Notes under the pieces: generated by a model
Databases searched by the model: none
What the model was told of the DNA's origin: nothing
What the model saw: only the letters and a program-made list of their open reading frames with translations
Assembly: GCA_917880885.1 (NCBI GenBank)
Contig: OU862907.1
Coordinates: 69,187,072-69,251,071, forward strand
Length of the DNA stretch: 64,000 nt
Reading direction: 5' to 3'
Source of the DNA: Limnephilus marmoratus
Lineage: Eukaryota > Arthropoda > Insecta > Trichoptera > Limnephilidae
Part shown: positions 1-10,123 of the stretch, in pieces
Layout: every line of letters starts with the position of its first letter
Position numbering within the stretch: position 1 is the first letter of the stretch
Made by a program: the position numbers and the translations under genes

Positions 1-1879
1 TTAAATATATCTAATGTTAAGTTTGGTTTAACTTTCTTCAAAGTCGAGTAATTAAGTCATTATTCACTAAGAAAATTGTTTTGTAAAATATTAAGAAAGT
101 ACAGCTTCGGCGTACATCATTGTAAAATAATTCCAACCTAGAAATTATCACTCTACCTTTAATGCAGGAGAATGTGTTTTTGTACAGTTTTGTTAGTCAT
201 AAGTGTAATTTGTTAATTGTAAATAGTAATATATGCCTAAGTATTTCATTGCTAATACCAGTGCTATGCTGTAATATTTGTCATACTAGTGTCGATCACT
301 TGAGTTATGATCGCACACCTATAAACCACAGTGTCAGTCATCTGAAGTACATGATTGAGCACCAATTTACATCTTTGTTTGTCCGAGAAATTTTGACACT
401 TTGCTTACGTAGTAAGTGAAATTTCGATGGAAGCCATTCGGGTTGTTACCTAGGTCTTATTTCTTGAGCAAGCAATGTTCATACGAAGAGTATATGATAG
501 GTATTTCTTGTATTTGTTCTGTTTACAATCAAGATTACTGATGACATTAATATATCTGATAAATAGGTATTTTAGAAAATGTAAACCCTAATTTATGAAC
601 TACTTTTGACGGATAGGTATTTCTCCGGAATTTGAAACCTCATCTAAAATACTTGACAGTTAGGTATTTAGTAATGTAAACCCTACACTGACCACTTTGT
701 ATGTCAATTTTTATAATTGAATAAAAAAAAAATAATAATAATATTTAAGTCTAGCTATATTGTTAGTTGTTGAGATGTATTGTTTAAGTTTCTTTAGCTT
801 AATCAGACATTTAGTTTAGTATAAATAAAGGGGGTGAGAGAGAAAAAATTAGGTAATTTTTATTTGGTTCTTAATTTTTTTCCATTAATAATATCCATGT
901 GATTTATTTTTTTTATTTTTTTTTATTACTCATCTTCTTCAAAGATCTCAAAAGTGGGAGCTTGAGTCCTCCGTACTCACAAGTGTTTCTGAGAGATTGA
1001 CTCCCTTTGTGTGAGTAAGTGTTTTCCAATCTTATTTTGGAGATGTAAAAGTGGAGATTCCATTCTCATTAAAATAAAATAAAAATAAATATATGTAAAA
1101 TAGTTATAATAATAAATATAAAATTATAAAATAAAATATATAAACAAATAGGTGGTGTAACTCCGCAATCTGCGTATTGGTTTTTCTTTTTTTGGGGTTT
1201 CCTTGTTATTGTGAATATATATGTATAATTTTTTTGTTTTTTTTTTTTATATTCTCTGTGTCATTTTCTTTAGTGTTTTAACTATTTTTGCTCCTTATGT
1301 ACAAGTGCAGGAGTAGAGAGATATTTCATATTGTTTTGGTATAATTTTACTTCACTCTGCGGCGTAAAATTTCTGGGGGAAGCGGGGAATTGTAACGTAA
1401 TTATTTTCATGGTAGTTATTCAATCGGTACCTACTTGCTCAGAAGGAGTATTATTAATTTCGGGTGCAGTTGGAACGATTGATAACAAATTCAAATTGCC
1501 GGAACGTTGTTCGATTGTTTTTTTGTTTGAAAAGAAAAAACTGTTAGAAGGGCCACGTTATGACATAACGATGGATTGGTCGGAAGTTTTGATTTGTAAG
1601 GAGTTTTGATACTCGAATAAATGAAGTAAATGATTGTGTAAATTTGCAATATTATGCGTGTAACAGACGTGATGCCTTTACGAGACTGTTAAATAGTACC
1701 TGGTCGCGGTACACGCAGGATGTTGATTGTTTTTTCGAGGCGAGGAATACTTTTATTGTGATGATCACGAGATATCGAGTTACCTATGTAATATTACAAT
1801 CTAATGGAAGTGTTTATGATGTCTGTGTGCCTGGTACCTAAGGTTGGTGTTCTTGTGCTTAGAACTGAGACATTTACAG
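1..1879. other. AT-rich sequence without a recognised gene
   Basis: This stretch is strongly AT-rich with runs of T and A and scattered short open frames (for example 162-419 and 1331-1609, plus strand). None has a recognisable domain, compositional coding signal or repeat support. It may be intron or intergenic sequence in front of the two candidate exons that follow. Confidence 0.6.
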
Positions 1880-2047
1880 TCAAGAACTGCGGGTTATATC
1901 CTTTCAATGCTGAGAGATGGCATCGGACCCATTGTGATCAGCGAGCATCTGTGGGTGGACTGCTTCACGGAGTCATGGGCATGCGAAGCGGCAGCTCTGG
2001 GGCTCTTCTTCAGCTATCTGGAGCCCTTGTCGCTGAGGCTGGAAGAG
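1880..2047 (+). CDS. candidate internal exon, unknown protein
   Basis: This block is much more GC-rich at third codon positions than the AT-rich DNA around it. It starts after a catttacag acceptor-like site (AG at 1878-1879). The open frame runs 56 codons in phase 0 and ends at GAG followed by gtgcgc, a weak donor. The peptide contains the stretch SEHLWVDCFTESWACEAAAL followed by GLFFSYLEPLSLRLEE. I do not recognise the family. The exon ends in phase 0, which matches the start phase of the next candidate exon at 2272. The frame continues past 2047 to a stop at 2102-2104, so an unspliced relic is also possible. Confidence 0.35.
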
Positions 2048-2116
2048 GTGCGCCATTTTAACTATAGCAAGCTACGAATGATCATTTGGAGTGGATTCTA
2101 CTAAAATAACTGAAGT

Positions 2117-2142
2117 ATCTCTCTCTCTCTCTCTCTCTCTCT
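2117..2142. repeat. (TC)n microsatellite
   Basis: A perfect TC dinucleotide run of about 13 units lies between the two candidate exons, as expected for intron or intergenic DNA. Confidence 0.9.
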
Positions 2143-2271
2143 ACACCTTTATGAGTTTACAAAGGTATTTATGTAGATTATGTTTTTGCTTGTCAATAAT
2201 AACAAGTACATTTTGTTTAATGTGAGTTCTTTTATTTACATCAGATAGTAGCTTTCTTTTATCCCACGCAG

Positions 2272-2329
2272 GACCCTGAGATGATGATAAGAGCTCATGC
2301 AAACGGAATTTCTCTGCTAACTGAGAAAG
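2272..2329 (+). CDS. candidate small exon with strong splice sites
   Basis: A pyrimidine-rich tract ending tttatcccacgcag (AG at 2270-2271) precedes the block and a good donor gtacgt follows it (GT at 2330-2331). The 58-bp block is open in phase 0, giving DPEMMIRAHANGISLLTEK, and leaves phase 1. Joined to the candidate exon ending at 2047 the frame is preserved. The family is not recognised. Either a real gene has exons here, with the rest outside the window, or this is a relic of one. Confidence 0.35.
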
Positions 2330-2635
2330 GTACGTGTCACATGGTAGAATATAAAACCCTATATTAATACAATATTGACCAAACCCGTCATCTATACTCA
2401 GTTATCAATATTAGCGAGCACGGCCAACAATTGGTAACAGATATTCCGACTGATGATTGATAAATTATAATCCGGACTAAAAAGTTTTATTTAACTGTCA
2501 ATATACGCATTTACTTTGATAATGTCGTTCGTTACGCAAAATTACTGACTTATTAATGAACTGAGTTCAACTGACGAAGCTCTTAGAATTGAAAGAATTC
2601 TCAGACTCAGATAATGCATCTAAGACGCAATCAAT

Positions 2636-3110
2636 TTGGGAGGCGGGTATGGGTACCGCCGCCCCGGAAACCATTTATTGATAACCAACACCTCTGCCAT
2701 AGATCACCCCAAGTGGTTCGCTACGTTTGGTGACTAAGCAGGGGTGTCCGCGTTCAAGGGGTTAGGTTTGTCCAGATCTTGGCGGCGGATGCATCTGCCA
2801 CCAACTGCGTGGCAGGTCGGATCGGGAGAGACTGGTTGAGGGAGATCTTTTGACCTTTGCAGCAGGACTCTCTAGGAGCATTGCCTTGCACCGCAGTGGG
2901 AGGGATAGATACATACGTTCGTCACTCCTGGACACACTGACCCCCCAGATTCCTACCTATCCCTCACACAGTTATCCTTCCCAGTACTTCCTCTCTTTCT
3001 TTTCCGTAATAAGAACTTCCACACAGCATCCACAAAGATAACATAGGCTTGAGGGGAATTATTTTCCTCGGGGCCTCCTGTGTGGAGCTAATGTAAAAAA
3101 ATGCCTTTCT
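2636..3110 (-). repeat. dispersed repeat family A, reverse copy, with LINE C-terminal scrap
   Basis: A block beginning gaggcgggtatgggtaccg recurs as a family in this window: forward copies at about 3380-3750, 15540-15860 and 25970-26450, and a fragment near 16140-16260. This copy is in the opposite orientation to the one at 3380-3750, so the two form an inverted pair. The adjoining minus-strand frame (about 3245-3100) encodes GWFGHVERINEERSVRRIYG and GRPRK, typical of the extreme C-terminus of RTE/Jockey-type LINE reverse transcriptases, so the family is probably a LINE 3' end or hitch-hikes with one. Confidence 0.6.
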
Positions 3111-3379
3111 CGGGCGTCCCCGACTTCTTCTATTACCATTCACTTCCACACCATATATTCTCCTTACACTCCTTTCTTCGTTAATCCGCTCTACATGCCC
3201 AAACCATCCCTGTGTCCCTTTCTTAATGTAAACTATTACGCACACACCAGCCTTGCATTATTTGAGGATCTACATATACCTATTTCAGAGAGGAAGACAA
3301 TCTCAGTATTGCCCTGGAGTAAGACCACCATTCAGAATTACCTAGTAGGCGTGTTTGGTGACTATTATAGATCTGAATA
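3111..3379 (-). pseudogene. LINE reverse transcriptase C-terminal fragment and SINE-like tail
   Basis: The minus strand here reads as the C-terminal tail of an RTE/Jockey-type LINE polyprotein (WFGHVERINEER motif followed by a Gly/Arg-rich GRPRK). Near-identical non-coding scraps occur at 15180-15330 and 62560-62650. The right part (3305-3390) is the 'gatctgaatagccaggtag' tail also seen near 33200, 33560, 35800 and 36590. Only a short relic is present. Confidence 0.55.
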
Positions 3380-3750
3380 GCCAGGTAGGTACTTGTGGAG
3401 GATGCTGTGTGGAGGGTCTTTTAGGAAAGGAAGGAGATGAAGATCTGGAAAGGAAAAGGGTATTAGGGGTGGGTAGGAATCTGGGGATCAGTGTGTCCAG
3501 AAGTGACGGACGTATTATGAATCCATCCCTCCCACTGCAGTTCAAGAGAGACTACAGCTGGAAAAGTCAAAGAGACTCCCCCCCTCCCTCCGGCCTGCCG
3601 TGCGGCTGGTTGGCATGCGCATTCGCCGCCAAGACCGGACAAACCTCACCTGAACACCTCACATGAACACGGGCACCCCTGCTAAGTCACCAAACGTAGT
3701 GAACTACTTGGGGTAACCTGTGGCAGAGGTGTTGGTTATTCGCTTTCCAA
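3380..3750 (+). repeat. dispersed repeat family A, forward copy
   Basis: This copy shares aggatgctgtgtggagggtc, tcagtgtgtccagaagtgac and the end ggcagaggtgttggttat with copies at 15540-15860 and 25970-26450. It faces the reverse copy at 2636-3110 across about 270 bp. Confidence 0.65.
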
Positions 3751-3854
3751 ATGCACGGCACGATCAAATGAATCTAATCGGTCATCAGTCAGAATAACAG
3801 AAGAATATGTATGAGACGATGTGTGAATGTGAATGAAGCAAGGTTATGTGATGG

Positions 3855-4800
3855 TCTATACGGGGTGCGTGAGTTAGAAATTGGCACTTGGGAATGATGC
3901 AAATCTACCTACTACAGTAGGAAACCACGTCCTACATCGATCAACAAATGAGATCTATCCCTGCGGAGATACGGGGTGCGTGATTTAGGAATTGGCACTT
4001 GGGAATGATGCAAATCTACCTAATACAGTAGGAAACCACGTCCTACATCGATCAACAAATGAGATCTATCCCTGCGGAGATACGGGGTGCGTGATTTAGA
4101 AATTTGGCACTTGGGAATGATGCAAATCTACCTACTACAGTAGGAAACCACGTCCTACATCGATCAACAAATGAGATCTATCCCTGCGGAGATACGGGGA
4201 GCGTGATTTAGAAATTGGCACTTGGGAATGATGCAAATCTACCTACTACAGTAGGAAACCACGTCCTACATCGATCAACAAATGAGATCTATCCCTGCGG
4301 AGATACGGGGTGCGTGATTTAGAAATTGTCACTTGGGAATGATGCAAATCTACCTACTACAGTAGGAAACCACGTCCTACATCGATCAACAAATGAGATC
4401 TATCCCTGCGGAGATACGGGGTGCGTGATTTAGAAATTGGCACTTGGGAATGATGCAAATCTACCTACTACAGTAGGAAACCACGTCCTACATCGATCAA
4501 CAAATGAGATCTATCCCTGCGGAGATACGGGGTGCGTGATTTAGAAATTGTCACTTGGGAATGATGCAAATCTACCTACTACAGTAGGAAACCACGTCCT
4601 ACATCGATCAACAAATGAGATCTATCCCTGCGGAGATACGGGGTGCGTGATTTAGAAATTGGCACTTGGGAATGATGCAAATCTACCTACTACAGTAGGA
4701 AACCACGTCCTACTCTACATCGATCAACAAATGAGATCTATCCCTGCGGAGATACGGGGTGCGTGATTTAGAAATTGGCACTTGGGAATGATGCAAATCT
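3855..4800. repeat. 111-bp satellite array, left block
   Basis: About eight and a half near-identical copies of a 111-bp unit run head to tail; successive units start at about 3973, 4084, 4196 and 4307. Each unit contains cacttgggaatgatgcaaat and ctactacagtaggaaaccac. Variants are single substitutions, a one-base insertion at 4106 and a 5-bp insertion near 4712. The array breaks at 4800 where a LINE is inserted and resumes at 8971 and 10124. Confidence 0.95.
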
Positions 4801-5122
4801 ATTACAACAATACTCTTTAGCAGTGCAAACGTCAAATATTCGTCTCCAGTCTAAATAATAAACAAAAACTTAATTACAGCAAATTACGCAATATTGTGTA
4901 GTGCAAATATTAGTGAAATAAAGTGTTAAAACCTCCAAGTTTAGTGTACCAGCAAAGGAAAAACACAATAATTAAACACAAGCTCTGACAGTTAAAGTAC
5001 CTATACGAACTACATACTTGAAACTTGGGACAGTGAAGGTCAACCAGTGGTTCTAAAATATAGCTTAATAATTTATTCAACAAAAAATTATATAAACTGA
5101 AAAACGTATCTTTAATACCACA

Positions 5123-5815
5123 ATGGATATCCAGTCATTCATATCAAACGCAGAAAAGGCAGTCAATGCTATCAACAAAGTGCTTCTTGACCCTGGCAAC
5201 AAATTTAATAAGGACCAAATAGCAAAAATTACTCCGATAGCATGTGAAATATTAGCGTCAATCGGCAGCATGTCGGCAGCGGTAGCCACCAAAACTGGCA
5301 CCTTGGAAGGTGAACTGAGGGCCTATAAAGAAATTCAAAAAAACATACCACCCCAAAACAATTTCAATATTTGTGAGGCTATCAATGAAATTAACGAAAT
5401 TAATGAGAGGTCAAAAAACATAATTTTGTGCAACGTGCCCGAAAGCACGAAGGTAGCAGTTACAGACAGAATTATGGAAGATCAAACTGCAGTAACAGAA
5501 ATAATTTCCAAAATTGACACACCTGCAATTAACAACATTGTAAAAATGTATCGATTTGGTAAATATAACAGTAATAAACCAAGACCTATAAAAATCCATT
5601 TCGATAATTCCCAGACAGCAAGAACACTACAAGGAAAAAAACATATCTTAAAGGACAACCTACGCATTTACTCTGACTCGACCCCAGCACAGCAAAAGCA
5701 TCTAACGGACCTACGAGTAGAACTAGAAAAACGAAAAGCTAATGGTGAGACAGACATAACAATTAAATACGTAAATTCGTCTCCCAAAATCGTCAACATT
5801 CATCCAAAAAACTGA
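5123..5815 (+). CDS. LINE ORF1 protein
   Basis: The 230-residue product is the first ORF of the LINE, ending 5 bp before ORF2 starts at 5821. In this family ORF1 proteins bind the element RNA and act as nucleic-acid chaperones. Visible parts are a helical N-terminal third (about 1-85), a segment NIILCNVPES at about 97-106 like the RNP-type strand of LINE RNA-binding domains, and a basic C-terminal region containing TPAQQKHLTDLRVELEKR and GETDITIKYVN, a pattern common in CR1-like ORF1 proteins. No CCHC zinc knuckle is seen. The start is the first ATG after the AT-rich leader. The frame is intact. Confidence 0.85.
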   Translation: MDIQSFISNAEKAVNAINKVLLDPGNKFNKDQIAKITPIACEILASIGSMSAAVATKTGTLEGELRAYKEIQKNIPPQNNFNICEAINEINEINERSKNIILCNVPESTKVAVTDRIMEDQTAVTEIISKIDTPAINNIVKMYRFGKYNSNKPRPIKIHFDNSQTARTLQGKKHILKDNLRIYSDSTPAQQKHLTDLRVELEKRKANGETDITIKYVNSSPKIVNIHPKN

Positions 5816-5820
5816 GTACT

Positions 5821-6801
5821 ATGAAAATATATTATCAAAACGTCCGTGGATTACGAACTAAATTAAACGAACTACGTTCTACCATATCTACACACCACTA
5901 TGACGTATATGTACTGACAGAAACTTGGCTCGACTCAGAAATAAAATCAACAGAACTAGGACTTAACAACTACAAAATCTTTCGCTGCGATAGAAACTCT
6001 AAATCCAGTTCCAAAACAAGGGGCGGCGGAGTGCTAATTGCAATTAAAAAAAAATTGTTATCAAGAAAACTCAAAACAAAAAATAATACACTCGAACAAC
6101 TATTTATACAAACTGATACCACCGTAGAAAAGATAATAATTGCAACTGTGTACACACCGCCACTATTTGATGCTCTAATCTACCGAAGCCACAGCGAAGA
6201 CGTTGAAGATCTACTATACAAATACCCTAACTCTAAAATTATTATTCTTGGGGATTACAACCTCCCTAACCTGAAGTGGAAATCAAGTGATAGTGGCTTC
6301 ATTGTAAATGAGGGCGAAAATGATCGTGCACGTGAGATTTTGGATATGACAAATTTTTTAAATCTTTTCCAACATAACTTTATATACAATGCAAATAATC
6401 GCTTACTAGATCTAGCAATATCAAATTATCCTAAATTGGTCATTGACAAATGTAATGATCCTCTCTTACCTGTTGATAACCACCACCCCCCTCTTTATAT
6501 TAAGCTAAATGTGTGTAGCGTCAAACCAAAACACGTTGAAGAGACTCTCAACTACAAACGTGCAGATTTTGAATCTATAAATTATCATCTTTCCCGTATC
6601 GACTGGTCTTTTTTATCGGACGTGAATACTGACAAATCCTTAGATAATTTATATTCAATATTGTCTAGCACCATAAAATCATATGTACCACTATATACTC
6701 CTAAAAAACATACATATCCAACTTATTTCTCACCAGAACTAAAAGCCTCACTTCAACAAAAAAAAAACTTCATAAAAAATTCAAAGAAACTCGATCGATG
6801 A
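5821..6801 (+). CDS. LINE ORF2 5' part: AP-like endonuclease
   Basis: This frame encodes the endonuclease that nicks target DNA to prime reverse transcription. Motifs in order are QNVRG (residues 6-10), the catalytic-site LTETWL (Glu34), LGDYNLP (Asp145, Asn147) and DNHHPP near the domain end, all typical of APE-type LINE endonucleases. ORF2 should continue without interruption into the reverse transcriptase. In this copy a run of ten A at 6758-6767 (eleven in copy 2 at 57081-57091) shifts the frame, so the endonuclease frame ends at 6801 and the transcriptase continues in another frame. Copy 1 is therefore probably inactive unless the homopolymer is an assembly error. Confidence 0.9.
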   Translation: MKIYYQNVRGLRTKLNELRSTISTHHYDVYVLTETWLDSEIKSTELGLNNYKIFRCDRNSKSSSKTRGGGVLIAIKKKLLSRKLKTKNNTLEQLFIQTDTTVEKIIIATVYTPPLFDALIYRSHSEDVEDLLYKYPNSKIIILGDYNLPNLKWKSSDSGFIVNEGENDRAREILDMTNFLNLFQHNFIYNANNRLLDLAISNYPKLVIDKCNDPLLPVDNHHPPLYIKLNVCSVKPKHVEETLNYKRADFESINYHLSRIDWSFLSDVNTDKSLDNLYSILSSTIKSYVPLYTPKKHTYPTYFSPELKASLQQKKNFIKNSKKLDR

Positions 6802-8660
6802 TCGACTATGCAATTTTCAGTGAAACTAGAAAACAATGCAAAGATCTTTCTAAAATCTGTTATAAAACATATATAAACTCTATCGAAAACACAGCTTTGC
6901 ACTCAAGTAGTCTCTGGAAATTTATCAAAACACTAAACAACGACAGCACAGACTATCCACCACAAACGCATATGGACGACAAATGTGCTAACAGCACACA
7001 AGATATCGTAAATCTTTTCTCAGATTTCTTTAAAAATGTTTATGATGAGGAAACACCAGAGGAAAAAATTCCTTCATACACATTTAACAAAACCATACAT
7101 TTAACAGACTGCTACATAACAGAAGAATCTTGCAAAAAAAAACTATGTTCCTTAGGCATTAACATATCTGCAGGCCCAGACTCCATCCCGCCAATTTTCC
7201 TAAAACATTGCTCGTCTGTATTGTCTAAACCACTAACCATTCTATTGAACCAGCTACTATCTTCTGGACATTTTCCTGTCTACTGGAAATCCAGCTATAT
7301 TATCCCAATACTTAAAAAAGGCGATGAGACTGACATTTCAAACTATCGACCTATATGCATACAATCTGTATTACCCAAAATCTTTGAATCTGTAGTTCTT
7401 GATGAAATATATCCCACGTTAACAGAGATAATAAATGACAAACAACATGGCTTCATTAGAGGTAGATCAACTTCAACAAACTTATTACTCTTTCAAAACT
7501 ATATATTGGAGTCTTTTTCTAAAAACAAACAAGTTGACTGTATATATACTGATTTCTCGAAGGCTTTTGATAAAGTGTCCCACAAAATACTGATCCGAAA
7601 ACTTCATGCTCTGGGAATCAGAGCAAATATGTTGAGCTGGCTAAGTAGTTATGTATCAGGTAGAACTTTATTTGTAAAAATAAAATCTTTTATATCTAAA
7701 CCATTTTCCGCCACTAGTGGAGTACCGCAAGGTAGTCATCTTGGCCCAATTCTATTTCTTGTTTTTATAAACGACATAGTCAACTGCTTTAAAGACGTCA
7801 AAGTATTGCTTTTCGCTGATGACATTAAATTATATAAAGAGATAACTATCCTTAATCACTGTGCAATTCTTCAATCCAATATAGACATGCTAAAAATTTG
7901 GTGCTCACAATACAATCTATATTTAAATGTAGAAAAATGCAAAACTTTGACCTTTTCCAGAAAAAAAACATTACTGTTTTTCGAATATTCAATAAATCAA
8001 ATAAAATTAGAAAGAGTATCGGAAATGCGGGATCTTGGCATAATAATGGATGAGAAACTAGACTTCACGGTTCACATTCAACAAACTGCAAATAAGGGTA
8101 TGAAAACATTAGGATTTGTATTAAGAACAATTAAAAACTTTGAATCGTTACAAATCATTAAACTACTGTACACATCCCTTGTTAGAAGCCCAATAGAATA
8201 TAACTCCATAGTCTGGTCGCCCTTCTACAAAATTCATATTCATACTATTGAAAGAATTCAAAGAAAATTTCTACGTTTTGTAAATTTTAAATTTAACATC
8301 CCTTTAGAGCACATAAATTACCCGTCATTAATGAATACTTTAAATATTCCAACATTAGAAAACAGACGAAAAATAAACGACCTAACCTTTTTATTAAAAT
8401 TATTAAACTCTAAATTCGACAGTTGTGAACTCCTGCAATTAATAAATTTACATGTGCCTACACGAACAACTAGACAAACATTTACATTTTATACACGTAC
8501 ATCTCATTCGAACTATGATTTACATTCTCCAATACAACGTTTGCATAGTCTTGGTAACAAATACTTAAACAATCTGGATGTATTTGACAATAATTTGAAC
8601 TTAGCAAACTTCAAACGCCATATGTGCCAACTATTTATTTCTACCTATCCCATAAACTAA
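6798..8660 (+). CDS. LINE ORF2 3' part: reverse transcriptase
   Basis: This open frame carries the reverse transcriptase and C-terminal domain. Visible motifs are AGPDSIPPIFLKH, the KAFDKVSHKIL segment (motif A, catalytic Asp), SGVPQGSHLGPILFLVFIN (motif B) and LFADDIKLY (motif C, catalytic Asp pair at about 7815-7823), followed by a helical tail with RIQRKFLRF. The first ATG at 6798 is not a real start: the frame joins the endonuclease frame in the intact sister copy. No other break is seen to 8660. Confidence 0.92.
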   Translation: MIDYAIFSETRKQCKDLSKICYKTYINSIENTALHSSSLWKFIKTLNNDSTDYPPQTHMDDKCANSTQDIVNLFSDFFKNVYDEETPEEKIPSYTFNKTIHLTDCYITEESCKKKLCSLGINISAGPDSIPPIFLKHCSSVLSKPLTILLNQLLSSGHFPVYWKSSYIIPILKKGDETDISNYRPICIQSVLPKIFESVVLDEIYPTLTEIINDKQHGFIRGRSTSTNLLLFQNYILESFSKNKQVDCIYTDFSKAFDKVSHKILIRKLHALGIRANMLSWLSSYVSGRTLFVKIKSFISKPFSATSGVPQGSHLGPILFLVFINDIVNCFKDVKVLLFADDIKLYKEITILNHCAILQSNIDMLKIWCSQYNLYLNVEKCKTLTFSRKKTLLFFEYSINQIKLERVSEMRDLGIIMDEKLDFTVHIQQTANKGMKTLGFVLRTIKNFESLQIIKLLYTSLVRSPIEYNSIVWSPFYKIHIHTIERIQRKFLRFVNFKFNIPLEHINYPSLMNTLNIPTLENRRKINDLTFLLKLLNSKFDSCELLQLINLHVPTRTTRQTFTFYTRTSHSNYDLHSPIQRLHSLGNKYLNNLDVFDNNLNLANFKRHMCQLFISTYPIN

Positions 8661-8970
8661 TGTGAACAACAATTTTAAACATTACCTGCTTTATGTCAAC
8701 TCATATATTTTATGGACTATATTTTGTTTCTTATATTTTATGATACCTGTATTTTGTTAACGCTTATATTTTATGTAACCTAAATTTTTATTTTTTTAAC
8801 CCTTATATTTTATGTAATCTATATTTTGTTTTTAACAAATATTATGTTACTTGTATTGTATTTTATAAACCCATTCTTTTCACTGTAATTAAAAAAAATG
8901 TACTGCATTCACATTATGTAAAAGCCCTATGGGCGTTTAAATAAAAAAAAAAAATAAATAAATAAATAAA

Positions 8971-9087
8971 TACAGTATGAAATCACGTCCTACATCGATC
9001 AACAAATGAGATCTATCCCTGCGGAGATACGGGGAGCGTGATTTAGAAATTGGCACTTGGGAATGATGCAAATCTACCTACTACAGT
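8971..9087. repeat. 111-bp satellite, middle block
   Basis: Slightly more than one unit resumes after the LINE tail and is cut again by the hAT element starting at 9088. Its first bases (tacagtatgaaatcacg) differ slightly from the array consensus. Confidence 0.9.
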
Positions 9088-10123
9088 CAGGGCCGGATTA
9101 ACCATGTCGGGGCCCCTAGGCAGTGCACGTCTCGGGGCCCCTTTACTAATGGCGGACCAAAGGGGGAGGGGGGGGGGGGGGGGAGAAGGGGCCTCCAAAC
9201 GCCTCCTTATTCCCTTGATCAAATCCTTAACAAGGCTCTAAGGGGGGGGGGGGTAAGGTTTTAAAACTTTTACATTTTTTTTTTCTGAATGTAAAATATG
9301 TCACTAAAGTGATCTCTTCCAGACAACCTTTCCCAAAAGAATTGTAGTAAGCAGATAGGGAGTGCATACTGAAACTTGTACAAAATTTATATTTTAAACA
9401 TACATATAATTAGAAATAAAACAAAACAAATGCCAATATAAACCACACACGGTTTCTTCAGATACTAAGTAATGTTGCAATAAATAGAAGTAAAGAAAAG
9501 TAAAATACATCTATGTTTATATATTTGTTTCAATTATAAACTTTTTTTATTTCATTATTATATAATCAATAATATTAAATTAATAAAAACAGTTTATTTT
9601 TAAACAAGTTCTGCTGTGTAATTATTGTTCCGCGTGGCAGCTGTTTCACCTTCTGAAGGCATTAATTATCAAACAGTTTGATAATGCCTTCAGAAGGCGA
9701 AACAGCTGTCACGCTTAATAATAATTACACAGCAGAAGTTGTTTAAAATTAATTTAATAATAATATTATTGATCAAATAACAAAGAAATAAAAATTAAAA
9801 TGGAGTTCTACAAATTAAACTTGATTACAATAAATATAGACTTTTTATTTATTATTTGTGCATGATGTGAACATTAGTTATTTATTGGGTTATAACCTAA
9901 TTAATATAATTTGTTGTTTTCTTTAATGCGTGTAGGTACCTAATGTTATTAACCTGTAAATGTTCCTAATAAAAATAAATAAAACATCTTGAAAGCTGAC
10001 TTTTTCCCAAATTTCGTTGCTCACTAAATGAAGCAAGTCTTTTTTTTTCGGGACGCGGGGCCCCTAGCCTATGCGGGGCCCCTAGGCAGTTGCCTACTCT
10101 GCCTTAGGGATAATCCGGTACTG
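9088..10123. mobile_element. non-autonomous hAT element in the satellite
   Basis: The 1036-bp insert begins CAGGGCCGGATTAA and ends with the inverted complement of CAGTACCGGATTAT. It is flanked by a perfect 8-bp duplication actacagt (9080-9087 and 10124-10131), the signature of hAT transposition. Both ends carry repeated ggggcccctaggcagt words. There is no transposase-length open frame. The centre folds into a long hairpin (listed separately). Confidence 0.92.
9550..9800. repeat. long inverted repeat inside the hAT element
   Basis: The arms around 9609-9670 and 9671-9743 are near-perfect reverse complements: cagctgtttcaccttctgaa on one side pairs with ttcagaaggcgaaacagctg on the other, and ctgctgtgtaattatt pairs with aataattacacagcag. 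Weaker AT-rich pairing extends outward. A transcript would form a hairpin of about 65 bp or more with almost no loop. Confidence 0.85.

Larger units (their letters stand above)
4801..8970 (+). mobile_element. CR1/Jockey-group LINE copy 1, near full length
   Basis: A non-LTR retrotransposon of about 4.17 kb interrupts the 111-bp satellite. It has a 5' untranslated region (4801-5122), ORF1 (5123-5815), ORF2 (from 5821, split by one frameshift), a 3' untranslated region rich in repeated 'tatattttatgta' words, and an A/AAAT tail ending at about 8970. The flanking satellite lacks a few bases of the unit at the junction, so a clean target duplication is not visible. A second copy of the family lies at 56481-59233 and is very similar at the nucleotide level. 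Assignment to the CR1/Jockey group rests on the APE-type endonuclease, the SGVPQGSHLGP motif and the short ORF1. Confidence 0.93.
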
